A stretch of 36,322 nucleotides of DNA from Singulisphaera sp. GP187 (GTDB lineage Bacteria; Planctomycetota; Planctomycetia; Gemmatales; Gemmataceae): NCBI GenBank assembly GCA_945861245.1, contig CAMAUE010000043.1:1-36322 (forward strand). The letters run 5' to 3'. Shown here piece after piece: positions 24,140-30,990 of this stretch (positions within the stretch are counted from its first letter, which is position 1; each line of letters opens with the position of its first letter). The notes beneath the pieces are model-generated. The model made no database searches, was not told the origin of the DNA, and saw only the letters and a program-made list of their open reading frames with translations. The position numbers were made by a program, and so were the translations under genes.

Positions 24140-25129
24140 ATGCTCAAAATCCTCCTCGTATTTCTCGTCGTTCTTGCGTTCGCGCAAGCCGCGTCGGCAC
24201 AGGACAAGACGGTCCTCGTCATCCACGGCGGCGCCGGCGCTCCGCCGCGAAAATCGCTGACGCCGCTGCTGGAGGCGCAGTATCACGCGGCAATGGAACA
24301 TGCGCTCAAGGCGGGGTATAAGTCGTTGGCAAAAGGAAACAGCCTCGATGCCGTCGAGTCAGCGATTCGCGTGCTCGAAGATTCGCCGCTCTTCAACGCC
24401 GGCAAAGGCGCCGTCTTCAACCGCGATGGCCGACAGGAACTCAATGCCTCGATCATGGACGGCAAGACCAAGAAGGCCGGCGCCGTCGCGGGCATCTGCC
24501 GACTCAAGAACCCCATCTCGGCGGCTCGGCTCATCATGGAAAAGTCCGAGCATGTCTTCATGATCGGCGAAGGCTGCGAGCGATTTTGCCGCGATCAGGG
24601 TATGGAACTCGTTAGCCCACTGTACTTCCACACTGATAAAGCCTGGCAGGATTTGCTCAACGCGGAAAAGAAAGCCCAAGGCAAAACGTCGGCGAAAGTG
24701 AGCCCCGACCCGGCGCATTTCGGCACCGTCGGCGCGGTCGCGCTGGATAAAGACGGCGATCTGGCGGCGGGCACGTCCACCGGCGGCATCACCTACGTGC
24801 GGCCCGGGCGCATTGGCGATTCGCCCATCATCGGCGCCGGCACGTATGCCGAGAACGAATCGTGTGCCGTCTCGTGCACAGGCAAAGGCGAATTCTTCAT
24901 CCGTTTCACCGTCGCGTCGGACATCGCTGCGCGGATGAAGTATCGCGGCGATTCACTCAAGAAAGCAACGGATGACGTGTTGGCCGGTCTGCCCAAACTC
25001 ACCGGTGGGACCGGCGGCATTATCGCGCTCGATCGCCAAGGCAATGCGGCGATGGTCAACAACACCAGCGGCATGTTTCGCGGCACCATCACGCAGGCGG
25101 GAAAGATACAGGTTGCGATCTATGAGTAG
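24140..25129 (+). CDS. iaaA: Isoaspartyl peptidase / L-asparaginase, secreted
   Basis: A 329-residue Ntn-hydrolase of the plant-type asparaginase family, with a signal peptide (MLKILLVFLVVLAFAQAASA). It should self-cleave before Thr196 in HFGTVGAVALD, giving alpha and beta chains with Thr196 as nucleophile. STGG (TSTGGITY), GRIGDSPIIGAG and GTGG near the end are the remaining substrate-site motifs. The reaction is hydrolysis of isoaspartyl dipeptides or asparagine, here in the periplasm. GGAAAGGA lies upstream of ATG 24140. It is followed by a family 1 palindrome 8 nt after its stop. Confidence 0.92.
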   Translation: MLKILLVFLVVLAFAQAASAQDKTVLVIHGGAGAPPRKSLTPLLEAQYHAAMEHALKAGYKSLAKGNSLDAVESAIRVLEDSPLFNAGKGAVFNRDGRQELNASIMDGKTKKAGAVAGICRLKNPISAARLIMEKSEHVFMIGEGCERFCRDQGMELVSPLYFHTDKAWQDLLNAEKKAQGKTSAKVSPDPAHFGTVGAVALDKDGDLAAGTSTGGITYVRPGRIGDSPIIGAGTYAENESCAVSCTGKGEFFIRFTVASDIAARMKYRGDSLKKATDDVLAGLPKLTGGTGGIIALDRQGNAAMVNNTSGMFRGTITQAGKIQVAIYE

Positions 25130-25136
25130 GGGTGAG

Positions 25137-25192
25137 GCCGCTTGCGGCTTAGCGCTCGCGTGGTGCCTGGCGAGCGCTAAGCCGCAAGCGGC
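25137..25192. repeat. Inverted repeat family 1, copy e
   Basis: Perfect 23-bp arms (25137-25159 and 25170-25192), core CTTGCGGCTTAGCGCTCGC, with a 10-bp loop. The outer bases differ from the other copies (GCCG / CGGC instead of TTCCG / CGGAA) but still pair, a compensatory change. It begins 8 nt after the iaaA stop. Confidence 0.92.
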
Positions 25193-25280
25193 TATTCCGC
25201 CACTAACCACTCCCGTCCGTGTGCGTACAATGAGGTATCACGATTATACCAATGAATATTTCCGCAGAAAGGAAACGGAC

Positions 25281-25622
25281 ATGGCTGGTGCGAATGTATT
25301 GGAGTTTACCAAAGACAATTGGCAGAAGGAAGTCGTTGAGAGCGCGGTCCCTGTGGTCGTCGATTTTTGGGCGCCGTGGTGTGGCCCTTGCCGGGCGCTG
25401 ACGCCGGCGATCGATAGCATCGCGACGAAATACCTCGGCAAAGCCAAGGTAGGCAAAGTCAACGTCGATGACGAGCAAGACTTGGCCGTCAACTATGCCA
25501 TCACAAATATTCCGCGTGTTCTGGTTTTCAAAGGCGGAGACAAACCGCGCCGATCAATCGTTGGCCTAGTCAGCGAAGCGGAACTGAGCAAAACGCTCGA
25601 CAGCGTCATCGCGGAAGTATAA
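25281..25622 (+). CDS. trxA: Thioredoxin
   Basis: A 113-residue cytoplasmic thioredoxin. WCGPC is at 33-37 (DFWAPWCGPCRAL) and the cis-proline is in NIPRVLVF. ATG 25281 is chosen because AAAGGAAA lies just upstream; the longer open frame upstream belongs to iaaA and the palindrome in another reading frame. It reduces protein disulfides using NADPH through thioredoxin reductase, which is not encoded here. A TACAAT at 25226-25231 may be its -10 element. A membrane-anchored paralogue follows 80 bp downstream. Confidence 0.93.
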   Translation: MAGANVLEFTKDNWQKEVVESAVPVVVDFWAPWCGPCRALTPAIDSIATKYLGKAKVGKVNVDDEQDLAVNYAITNIPRVLVFKGGDKPRRSIVGLVSEAELSKTLDSVIAEV

Positions 25623-25632
25623 ATCGCCATCG

Positions 25633-25661
25633 TTTAGCCGTTCGCCTTTGGCGAACGCGGT
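25633..25661 (+). repeat. Solo arm of inverted repeat family 2
   Basis: A single copy of the family 2 arm: foot GTTTAGCC then CGTTCGCC-TTT-GGCGAACG. The stem differs from the paired copies at one base pair (C-G to T-A), changed on both sides so pairing is kept. No inverted partner follows. It lies 11 nt after the thioredoxin stop. Confidence 0.85.
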
Positions 25662-25702
25662 CGTGCGGAACTCGCAGGTTCATCACACAAGGCAGTGCAT
25701 TC

Positions 25703-26179
25703 ATGTCCCAGCCATCGCAACCCTCCGGTTTGGCCGCCCCGTCGATTTTGCTCCTCGGCATTCTCGTCGGCGGCGGGTTCCTCACGATGATGCTGTGGGA
25801 GTCGATCCCTCGCCGTGAACCCAGGCCACGGCAGGAACTGAACGCTGGACCGGTCGTCGAATTGACCGAAAACAACTGGCAGACCGAGGTCGTTGAAAGC
25901 AATGTTCCCGTCCTCGTCGATGTTTGGGCTGAATGGTGCGGACCGTGCAGGCAGCTTTCGCCAACCATTGATCGCCTGGCCGCACAATTTGAAGGCAAAG
26001 TGAAAGTCGGCAAAGTCGATCTGGATACGAACAAACAGCTCGGTCAACGATATAAGATATCGTCCATTCCATGCGTGATGATTTTCAACGGCGGTGAGAA
26101 ACCGAAGAAAACGCTCGTCGGTCTGCGGTCCGAGGCCGAGTATGTCAGGGAAATCGAACTTGTCCTGAAGGGGCGTTGA
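25703..26179 (+). CDS. Membrane-anchored thioredoxin
   Basis: A 158-residue protein: an N-terminal membrane helix (residues ~12-32, PSILLLGILVGGGFLTMMLW), a short linker and a thioredoxin domain with WCGPC at 78-82. It is about half identical by eye to the preceding thioredoxin, so the pair looks like a tandem duplication followed by a change of location. Topology suggests the domain may face the periplasm, but positive residues after the helix (PRREPRPR) could favour the cytoplasm instead. Cys124 directly follows the cis-proline (SSIPCVMIF), where thioredoxins usually have Thr; it would sit beside the active site. Confidence 0.88.
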   Translation: MSQPSQPSGLAAPSILLLGILVGGGFLTMMLWESIPRREPRPRQELNAGPVVELTENNWQTEVVESNVPVLVDVWAEWCGPCRQLSPTIDRLAAQFEGKVKVGKVDLDTNKQLGQRYKISSIPCVMIFNGGEKPKKTLVGLRSEAEYVREIELVLKGR

Positions 26180-26191
26180 GTTCGACCTAAG

Positions 26192-26274
26192 CCCAGGGGT
26201 GAGGTACTCCGAACCCCTGGGATCCGACGCAAGCGAACCTTCATCCCAAGGGTTCGGAGTAGCTCACCCTTGGG
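26192..26274. repeat. Inverted repeat family 5, copy b (two hairpins)
   Basis: Left hairpin: CCCAGGGGT (26192-26200) with ACCCCTGGG (26213-26221). Right hairpin: CCCAAGGGT (26245-26253) with ACCCTTGGG (26266-26274). Both are perfect, yet left and right arms differ from each other, so pairing is better kept within than between arms. It starts 13 nt after the stop of the anchored thioredoxin. Confidence 0.9.
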
Positions 26275-26379
26275 CTTGCATTTCTTTAATCTTTCTCCCG
26301 TATTTCGATTTTTTCTGAACCCAATCATCCCTTACAACCGATACAACGGTTACGCCGCGATTTCTCGGAGGGGTGACCG

Positions 26380-28056
26380 ATGCGCTTTTTGTTGGGCATG
26401 ACACTGGCAGTCTCGTTGACGGGTTGTCACGTGTACAGGTTGAACGTCGAACAGTGCATCGTCGAACATGCCGCTGTCCCTGTGGACATCCTGCCCGTTG
26501 ACCACGAAGGTACGTCGATTCAGCCGATCGAGCAGGAAGTAAAGGTGAACACGCCCGCAGTGAACGGGAGCGTAATTCAGGTGACATCGCCGAGTGAATT
26601 CATCGGCGGTGCTCAGGAAAAGAAGATCACGACGATCATGGACCGGCTGAAAGTAAAGGACCTGCCTGGCGCCGAGGCTCCGGAGATTAAGCTGCCCGGT
26701 GCCAATGCCCCTCGCAAAGAGGTCGAGGCGGCGATCGCGAAGCAGTTCTCGCCGCTGCCCAAGGCTCTCAGTTTGCCTGAACCTTCGTCAGGCCCCGGTG
26801 GTGCCCCGTTGACGCTAGCCAATTTGCAGCAGATGGCGATCGAAAACAGCCCCCAGATTCGCCAGGCGCATCACGATATCGATGCCGCCCGTGGCGTGTT
26901 CGCGCAGGCGGGGCTTTATCCCAATCCCACCATCGGGTACGAAGGCGACACGATTGGCCAATCCAATGGCGACGGCAAACGCTCCGCTGGGCAGCAGGGC
27001 GGATATATCGATCAGGTCCTCAAAACCGCAGGCAAGCTCAACCTGGCGAAGCAGGCCGCCCAGTACGAAATCGAAATCGCCGAGCAGAAACTACGGCAAT
27101 CCGAGGCCGACCTTCGCACGCAAATTCGTGCCAAGTATTTCGTGCTGCTGTCAGCGAAAATGAACTTTGAAGTGACGCGCTCCCTCGTCAATCTGGTCGA
27201 CGAAGTCTACGGCATGGGCCTCTTGCAATTGCAAGCCGGCGAAGTGGCGGTGTATGAGCCGATGCAGACGCGCGTGCTGGCCTTGCAATCGCGTGGCACA
27301 CTGGTGCAGGCGCACAATCGCTACGTCTCGGCATGGAAGCAACTCGCCGCAACGATGGGCATGCCGACGATGACGTTGACGCAGGTCGCGGGCCGAATCG
27401 ATATGCCCGTGCCGCGCTATGAACATGATGCCGTGTTGAGTTGGGTGGTGGAGAATCATACCGACATCGGCATGGCGCGATTCGGCGTGGAAAAATCGCG
27501 TGCCTTGGTGCGGATGGCGGAAACGCAGGCGATCCCCGATATCTTCGTGCACTTCGCTCTGCAGAAAGATATGACGGCGGCCCCTTACCGCCGAACGAAT
27601 TCCCTGCAGATCGGCATCCCGTTGCCGATTTTCGACCGCAATCAAGGCGCGATCCATCAGGCTCGAGCGCTGTTACGTCGGGCGATGCTCGAAGACGCCC
27701 GCGTACGCAATGACCTGACCGGGCGTGTCGCCGAGGTTTTTGAACGCTACGAGAATAATCGCATGATCCTTGACATGTACAAAAAGCAGATGCTTCCGAA
27801 TCAGGTGCAGGCGTATCGTGCAGCGGTCGCGCGCCATGCGGTGGTGGGCGAAAAGAACGTTAGCTACACCGATCTCGTGACCGCTCAGCAGACGCTCGCG
27901 GGGCTTATCAACAGCTACCTTGGGGCACTGAACGAGCAATGGATCGCCGTGGTTGACATCGGCGGCTTGATGCAGACGAACGACCTCTTCCGCACCGGTC
28001 AAGTCGAGGAGATCACGCCGGTTCCCGATGTGAACGAGTTGATGCCCAAGCGCTGA
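26380..28056 (+). CDS. CzcC/TolC-type outer membrane efflux lipoprotein
   Basis: A 558-residue outer-membrane channel subunit. The signal peptide ends in a lipobox (AVSLTGC, Cys16). A long low-complexity linker (~20-140) precedes two OEP repeats made of long helices: LANLQQMAIENSPQIRQAHH begins the first, and QIGIPLPIFDRNQGAIHQAR marks the CzcC-like conserved segment in the second. GGAGGGG gives a strong ribosome-binding site. Such proteins form the exit duct of RND or ABC efflux systems for metals or small molecules. No RND pump or adaptor gene is adjacent, so its partner is elsewhere. Confidence 0.88.
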   Translation: MRFLLGMTLAVSLTGCHVYRLNVEQCIVEHAAVPVDILPVDHEGTSIQPIEQEVKVNTPAVNGSVIQVTSPSEFIGGAQEKKITTIMDRLKVKDLPGAEAPEIKLPGANAPRKEVEAAIAKQFSPLPKALSLPEPSSGPGGAPLTLANLQQMAIENSPQIRQAHHDIDAARGVFAQAGLYPNPTIGYEGDTIGQSNGDGKRSAGQQGGYIDQVLKTAGKLNLAKQAAQYEIEIAEQKLRQSEADLRTQIRAKYFVLLSAKMNFEVTRSLVNLVDEVYGMGLLQLQAGEVAVYEPMQTRVLALQSRGTLVQAHNRYVSAWKQLAATMGMPTMTLTQVAGRIDMPVPRYEHDAVLSWVVENHTDIGMARFGVEKSRALVRMAETQAIPDIFVHFALQKDMTAAPYRRTNSLQIGIPLPIFDRNQGAIHQARALLRRAMLEDARVRNDLTGRVAEVFERYENNRMILDMYKKQMLPNQVQAYRAAVARHAVVGEKNVSYTDLVTAQQTLAGLINSYLGALNEQWIAVVDIGGLMQTNDLFRTGQVEEITPVPDVNELMPKR

Positions 28057-28062
28057 CGAGAT

Positions 28063-28136
28063 GTTTAGCCGCTCGCCTTTGGCGAGCGCGGACGTGACGC
28101 CTGTCAACTGCGCTCGCCAAAGGCGAGCGGCTAAAC
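28063..28136. repeat. Inverted repeat family 2, copy c (double hairpin)
   Basis: Perfect arms of about 27 bp (28063-28089 and 28110-28136). Each arm is a hairpin, CGCTCGCC-TTT-GGCGAGCG, with foot GTTTAGCC. It starts 7 nt after the stop of the efflux gene. Confidence 0.93.
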
Positions 28137-28150
28137 GTGGCATGCGGTCC

Positions 28151-28166
28151 TATAATAATGGAAAGG
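28151..28166 (+). promoter_or_regulatory. -10 element and ribosome-binding site of fmdB-type gene
   Basis: TATAAT at 28151-28156 lies 15 nt after the palindrome, and GGAAAGGAG follows directly before ATG 28177. The leader would be very short. No -35 hexamer is evident because the palindrome occupies that position. Confidence 0.4.
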
Positions 28167-28176
28167 AGCGTTTGCC

Positions 28177-28395
28177 ATGCCGATGTACCAATATGTGTGT
28201 GAGGACTGTCAAAGCGATTTCCGGTTGTTGGTGAATCGCGGCGACGATATTGAATGCCCGAAATGCCAGAGCAAGAAGCTCGAAAAGCAGCCATCGATGC
28301 CCGCACTGGCGTCTGCGAAGGACGCCTTCCCGTCATCGTGCGGCGACCTGAGTTTGCCGCGGTGTGGTGCCACAGGATGCCGGCGCACGGGGTGA
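28177..28395 (+). CDS. FmdB-type zinc-ribbon protein
   Basis: A 72-residue protein with an N-terminal zinc ribbon of the FmdB family: Cys8 and Cys11 (YVCEDC), then Cys27 and Cys30 (CPKC). The family's usual tail follows (SKKLEKQPSMPALASAKD), then a second Cys-rich end (SSCGDLSLPRCGATGC). The family is regarded as putative regulatory, with no settled function. Length is normal. It lies between a family 2 and a family 3 palindrome and converges on the CitG-like gene. Confidence 0.85.
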   Translation: MPMYQYVCEDCQSDFRLLVNRGDDIECPKCQSKKLEKQPSMPALASAKDAFPSSCGDLSLPRCGATGCRRTG

Positions 28396-28433
28396 TTGCT
28401 TGGTTGAGTTGGCGCATAACCGGACGAATTGAA

Positions 28434-28524
28434 GCTTTTCCGAGCCGCGACCGTCAGGGAGCGGCCGATAGCAAGCGCACGGCGTTTTGTCGGCCGCTCC
28501 TTGACGGTCGCGGCTCGGAAAAGC
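28434..28524. repeat. Inverted repeat family 3, copy b
   Basis: The 35-bp arms 28434-28468 and 28490-28524 have one mismatch, starting GCTTTTCCGAGCCGCGACCG. Compared with copy a, CCGTAAGG has become CCGTCAGG, with the partner changed from CCTTACGG to CCTTGACGG. It lies between convergent genes. Confidence 0.92.
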
Positions 28525-28538
28525 GTTGAACCCTAAGG

Positions 28539-29411
28539 TCACGTTGTCCCTTGTGTGAAGGGATGCGCCGCCCAGTCGAATGCGGCTGAGGCATCGACCA
28601 CGCCTTCACGTAGGGCTGCGAAGAGTGTCGCGGCGATCAGGTCGGCGGTCGTGCCGGGGTTTCGTCGATGCCCGTCGCCACGTAGCCAGGCGTCGAACTC
28701 GCGGTAAGCGGGCGTCGCGGTCCCGCCATTTTCGACAACCACACACGCACGTCGCCGAACCTCTTCTGCGATTTCCAAGCCAAGCTTTCGCGCGATCAAG
28801 CTATCCGGCCAGCGTGCCAGCGTTGCCAGTTGCAGGTCAACGATTGCCTGTTCGACGACGCCACACTTGCGAAACCGATCACGAAACGTCGGCAACATCT
28901 CGCCGAGCACCAATGCGAATCCGCTGGCGTATTGAGCCGCGATGAGATCGCGCTCCCGAGCCAGCGTCATCACGTCACGCAGTGTTTGCGTCGGTTCGCT
29001 ATGCACGTCTTCCGAAGACACATTACCCAACCCTCCGGGATTCGCGATGCGGATAGCGGCGAAGACTTCGGCCGCGTCGTTGCGCGTTGTCGCTGCGAGG
29101 ATGCGCGACACTCCGACAACAAGCGATTCGTCCGCCGGAGCGGCCGCCAGCGGAGCGAGCAATAACACAATGCCAAGGTTCGTGTTCGTCGTTACGACAG
29201 CACGTGTTGCCTCGATCGCCCGGCGAATCGTCACGCCCAGCGGCCGCTCAGTCGCCTCTGCCAGAATCGGCGCGATGGCGTCAGCGCTGCAAAAAAAATC
29301 GTTTACGGTAAGATCGGCAAACTCACGATGGGGACAAACGTTCCCCGCTTTGCGTGCGCGGACTTCCCAGAGGCAGGCGACGCGGACCGATTGCTCGATG
29401 GCGGTGGACAC
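28539..29411 (-). CDS. CitG-family triphosphoribosyl-dephospho-CoA synthase-like protein
   Basis: A 290-residue protein of the CitG family. Recognisable segments are EVRARKAGNVCPHREFADLT, TNTNLGIVLLLAPLA, AIRIANPGGLGNVSSEDVHS and ERDLIAAQYASGF. In citrate and malonate lyase systems CitG makes the prosthetic-group precursor from dephospho-CoA and ATP. No lyase genes are in the window, and planctomycete homologues are usually solitary, so the substrate here may differ. The start is GTG 29411 with no clear ribosome-binding site; the N-terminus aligns well with the family from there. It is downstream of the TPR lipoprotein gene on the same strand. Confidence 0.78.
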   Translation of the reverse strand: MSTAIEQSVRVACLWEVRARKAGNVCPHREFADLTVNDFFCSADAIAPILAEATERPLGVTIRRAIEATRAVVTTNTNLGIVLLLAPLAAAPADESLVVGVSRILAATTRNDAAEVFAAIRIANPGGLGNVSSEDVHSEPTQTLRDVMTLARERDLIAAQYASGFALVLGEMLPTFRDRFRKCGVVEQAIVDLQLATLARWPDSLIARKLGLEIAEEVRRRACVVVENGGTATPAYREFDAWLRGDGHRRNPGTTADLIAATLFAALREGVVDASAAFDWAAHPFTQGTT

Positions 29412-29431
29412 AGGATATGCCGTTGTAATTC

Positions 29432-29492
29432 GTTTAGCCGCGACGCGAAGCAGAGCGCGGGCATAGGCTCGCGCTCCGCTCCGCGTCGCGGC
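29432..29492. repeat. Inverted repeat family 2-like variant
   Basis: Arms of about 31 bp (29432-29462 and 29457-29487 at their widest) begin with GTTTAGCCGCGACGCG and its perfect complement (16 bp), then continue with mismatches. It shares the GTTTAGCC foot with family 2, but the hairpin core differs. It lies 17 nt after the stop of the TPR gene, read on the minus strand. Confidence 0.8.
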
Positions 29493-29503
29493 TAAACAAG
29501 GAT

Positions 29504-30535
29504 CTATTTCTTCTCCGCGTTAACCTTCGTCAGATACTCGCGCGGGATGCCTTCGCTGTTGGCGGCGTCCAGTTCGAGGGCACGCTCGAAGTCCACGCGG
29601 GCCTGCGCCTTCTCGTTCAGCGCGTGATGGGCATGGCCACGGTTGCGATAGGCGGCGGCGAAGTCGGGCGAAAGCTCAATGGCACGCGTGAAATCCGCGG
29701 CGGCCTTGCGATGCTCCGCTTTGCCCCCGTACGCGCTGCCGCGGTTGTTGTAGAACTGCGAGTCGCGGGCATCCAGCCGAATCGCTTCGCTGAAGTCGGC
29801 CAAAGCCTTGTCGTAGTCTTCGAGCTGCGAATAGGCGTTGCCTCGATTGCTGTACGCCAAGGGATTGAGCGGGGCCAATTCGATGGCGGCGTCGAAATCG
29901 CGAATCGCCGCCCGGAAGCTGCGCTTGCGATATTGGCAGTAGCCGCGATTGATGTAGGCTTCGCCATACTTGGGATTGAGTTCCAACGCCTGGTTGAAGT
30001 CGGCAATCGCGCGATCGTACATCACTATGGCCAGGTGTAGCAAGCCACGATTGAGCAGGATCGATGCATCCTTGGCGTCGATCTTGGCGGCCTCGGTCAT
30101 GTCGTTGATGCCTTGCGCCGTTTTACCCATGCGCTGCAGCAGCAAGCCGCGATTGACCAGCGGCGAGGCGTCCTTCGGATCGAGTTGGACGGCCATGTCG
30201 TAATCGGCGAGCGCGGCGGGGAGATCGTTTTTCGCCATCTGCGCCGTGCCGCGGTTGAAATAGGTCTTCGCCTCGGCTTTCGCCTCGATCGACGCGGAGT
30301 ACCAGGCAATCGCCTGATCGAAGTCCTGCCCGGCAAAGGCGCTATTGCCTCGCTGGCGCAGTTCGTTGTGATCTTTCAGATTCGGCTCGTCGCTGCCCGG
30401 CTGATCGTTCGGACCGGGGCCGTCCTTGTTTAGGGCAACGTCAACGAGATCGTTGATTGGGCCGTCGGTCCTGGCCGAGCGGTCCTTGCAACCAGTGAAA
30501 GCGGCGAGACAAGCAACGAGTATGAGTTTGCGCAC
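29504..30535 (-). CDS. TPR-repeat lipoprotein
   Basis: A 343-residue protein with a lipoprotein signal (RKLILVACLAAFTGC, Cys16), a Gly/Pro/Asp-rich linker and about eight tetratricopeptide repeats, e.g. KTYFNRGTAQMAKNDLPAAL and AYSNRGNAYSQLEDYDKALA. TPR arrays are docking surfaces for other proteins; the lipid anchor places this one at a membrane, facing the periplasm. GTG 30535 is the chosen start since AAGGA lies 7 nt upstream; a TTG 6 codons earlier is the alternative. The partner is unknown. Confidence 0.88.
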   Translation of the reverse strand: MRKLILVACLAAFTGCKDRSARTDGPINDLVDVALNKDGPGPNDQPGSDEPNLKDHNELRQRGNSAFAGQDFDQAIAWYSASIEAKAEAKTYFNRGTAQMAKNDLPAALADYDMAVQLDPKDASPLVNRGLLLQRMGKTAQGINDMTEAAKIDAKDASILLNRGLLHLAIVMYDRAIADFNQALELNPKYGEAYINRGYCQYRKRSFRAAIRDFDAAIELAPLNPLAYSNRGNAYSQLEDYDKALADFSEAIRLDARDSQFYNNRGSAYGGKAEHRKAAADFTRAIELSPDFAAAYRNRGHAHHALNEKAQARVDFERALELDAANSEGIPREYLTKVNAEKK

Positions 30536-30658
30536 GGCATCATCCTTGACCAAATACGAGAAATGGGTCTGTCGTCATAATCGGCAAAGTCGATGGCTGA
30601 ACTTTGGTGTATTTCGTGGATACCGAAATATACCCTACGCAGTCCGAAATGAGACATC

Positions 30659-30736
30659 GGCGAGCCTAGCCGCGTAAGCGGCAGGTTGAACACCCGAGTG
30701 CCAATTCAACCTGCCGCTTACGCGGCTAGGCTCGCC
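30659..30736. repeat. Inverted repeat family 4, copy b
   Basis: Perfect 32-bp arms (30659-30690 and 30705-30736), with a 14-bp loop. Each arm contains GCCGC-GTAA-GCGGC, again a GNRA-type loop where copy a has GAAA, followed by AGGTTGAA. Like copy a it lies in a divergent intergenic space. Confidence 0.93.
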
Positions 30737-30776
30737 AAAAGTCTCAAATCCGCCAGTTCCGGGATACTACCGAATC

Positions 30777-30812
30777 ATCCGAGGGATTCGGAGTACCTCA
30801 TCCGTGGGCTTG
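30777..30812 (+). repeat. Solo, decayed half of inverted repeat family 5
   Basis: ATCCGAGGGATTCGGAGTA and CTCATCCGTGGGCTT align with the right half of copies a and b, but the stem has about three mismatches and no left partner is present. Confidence 0.7.
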
Positions 30813-30990
30813 AATGCCGAATTTCAAGTGTTTGGGAAACCTTGGCAATTCGTGCTTGCATCCGACGGATACATCTCTAAAATCGCGGGAATTGGATTGA
30901 CGCTCCACCGCCCTCACTGCCGCAACGGTTTGGCCGATTTCCGCTAACCATACCCGCATCAGCGAACCTCTCACGCAGAACGCGAGAACT

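Larger units (their letters stand above)
30536..30990. other. Divergent intergenic region upstream of lactate permease gene
   Basis: A 455-bp space with no gene. It holds a family 4 palindrome (30659-30736) and a solo family 5 hairpin (30777-30812). The remaining 180 bp before ATG 30991 should contain the permease promoter. I saw no clear -35/-10 pair or regulator site. Confidence 0.5.
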
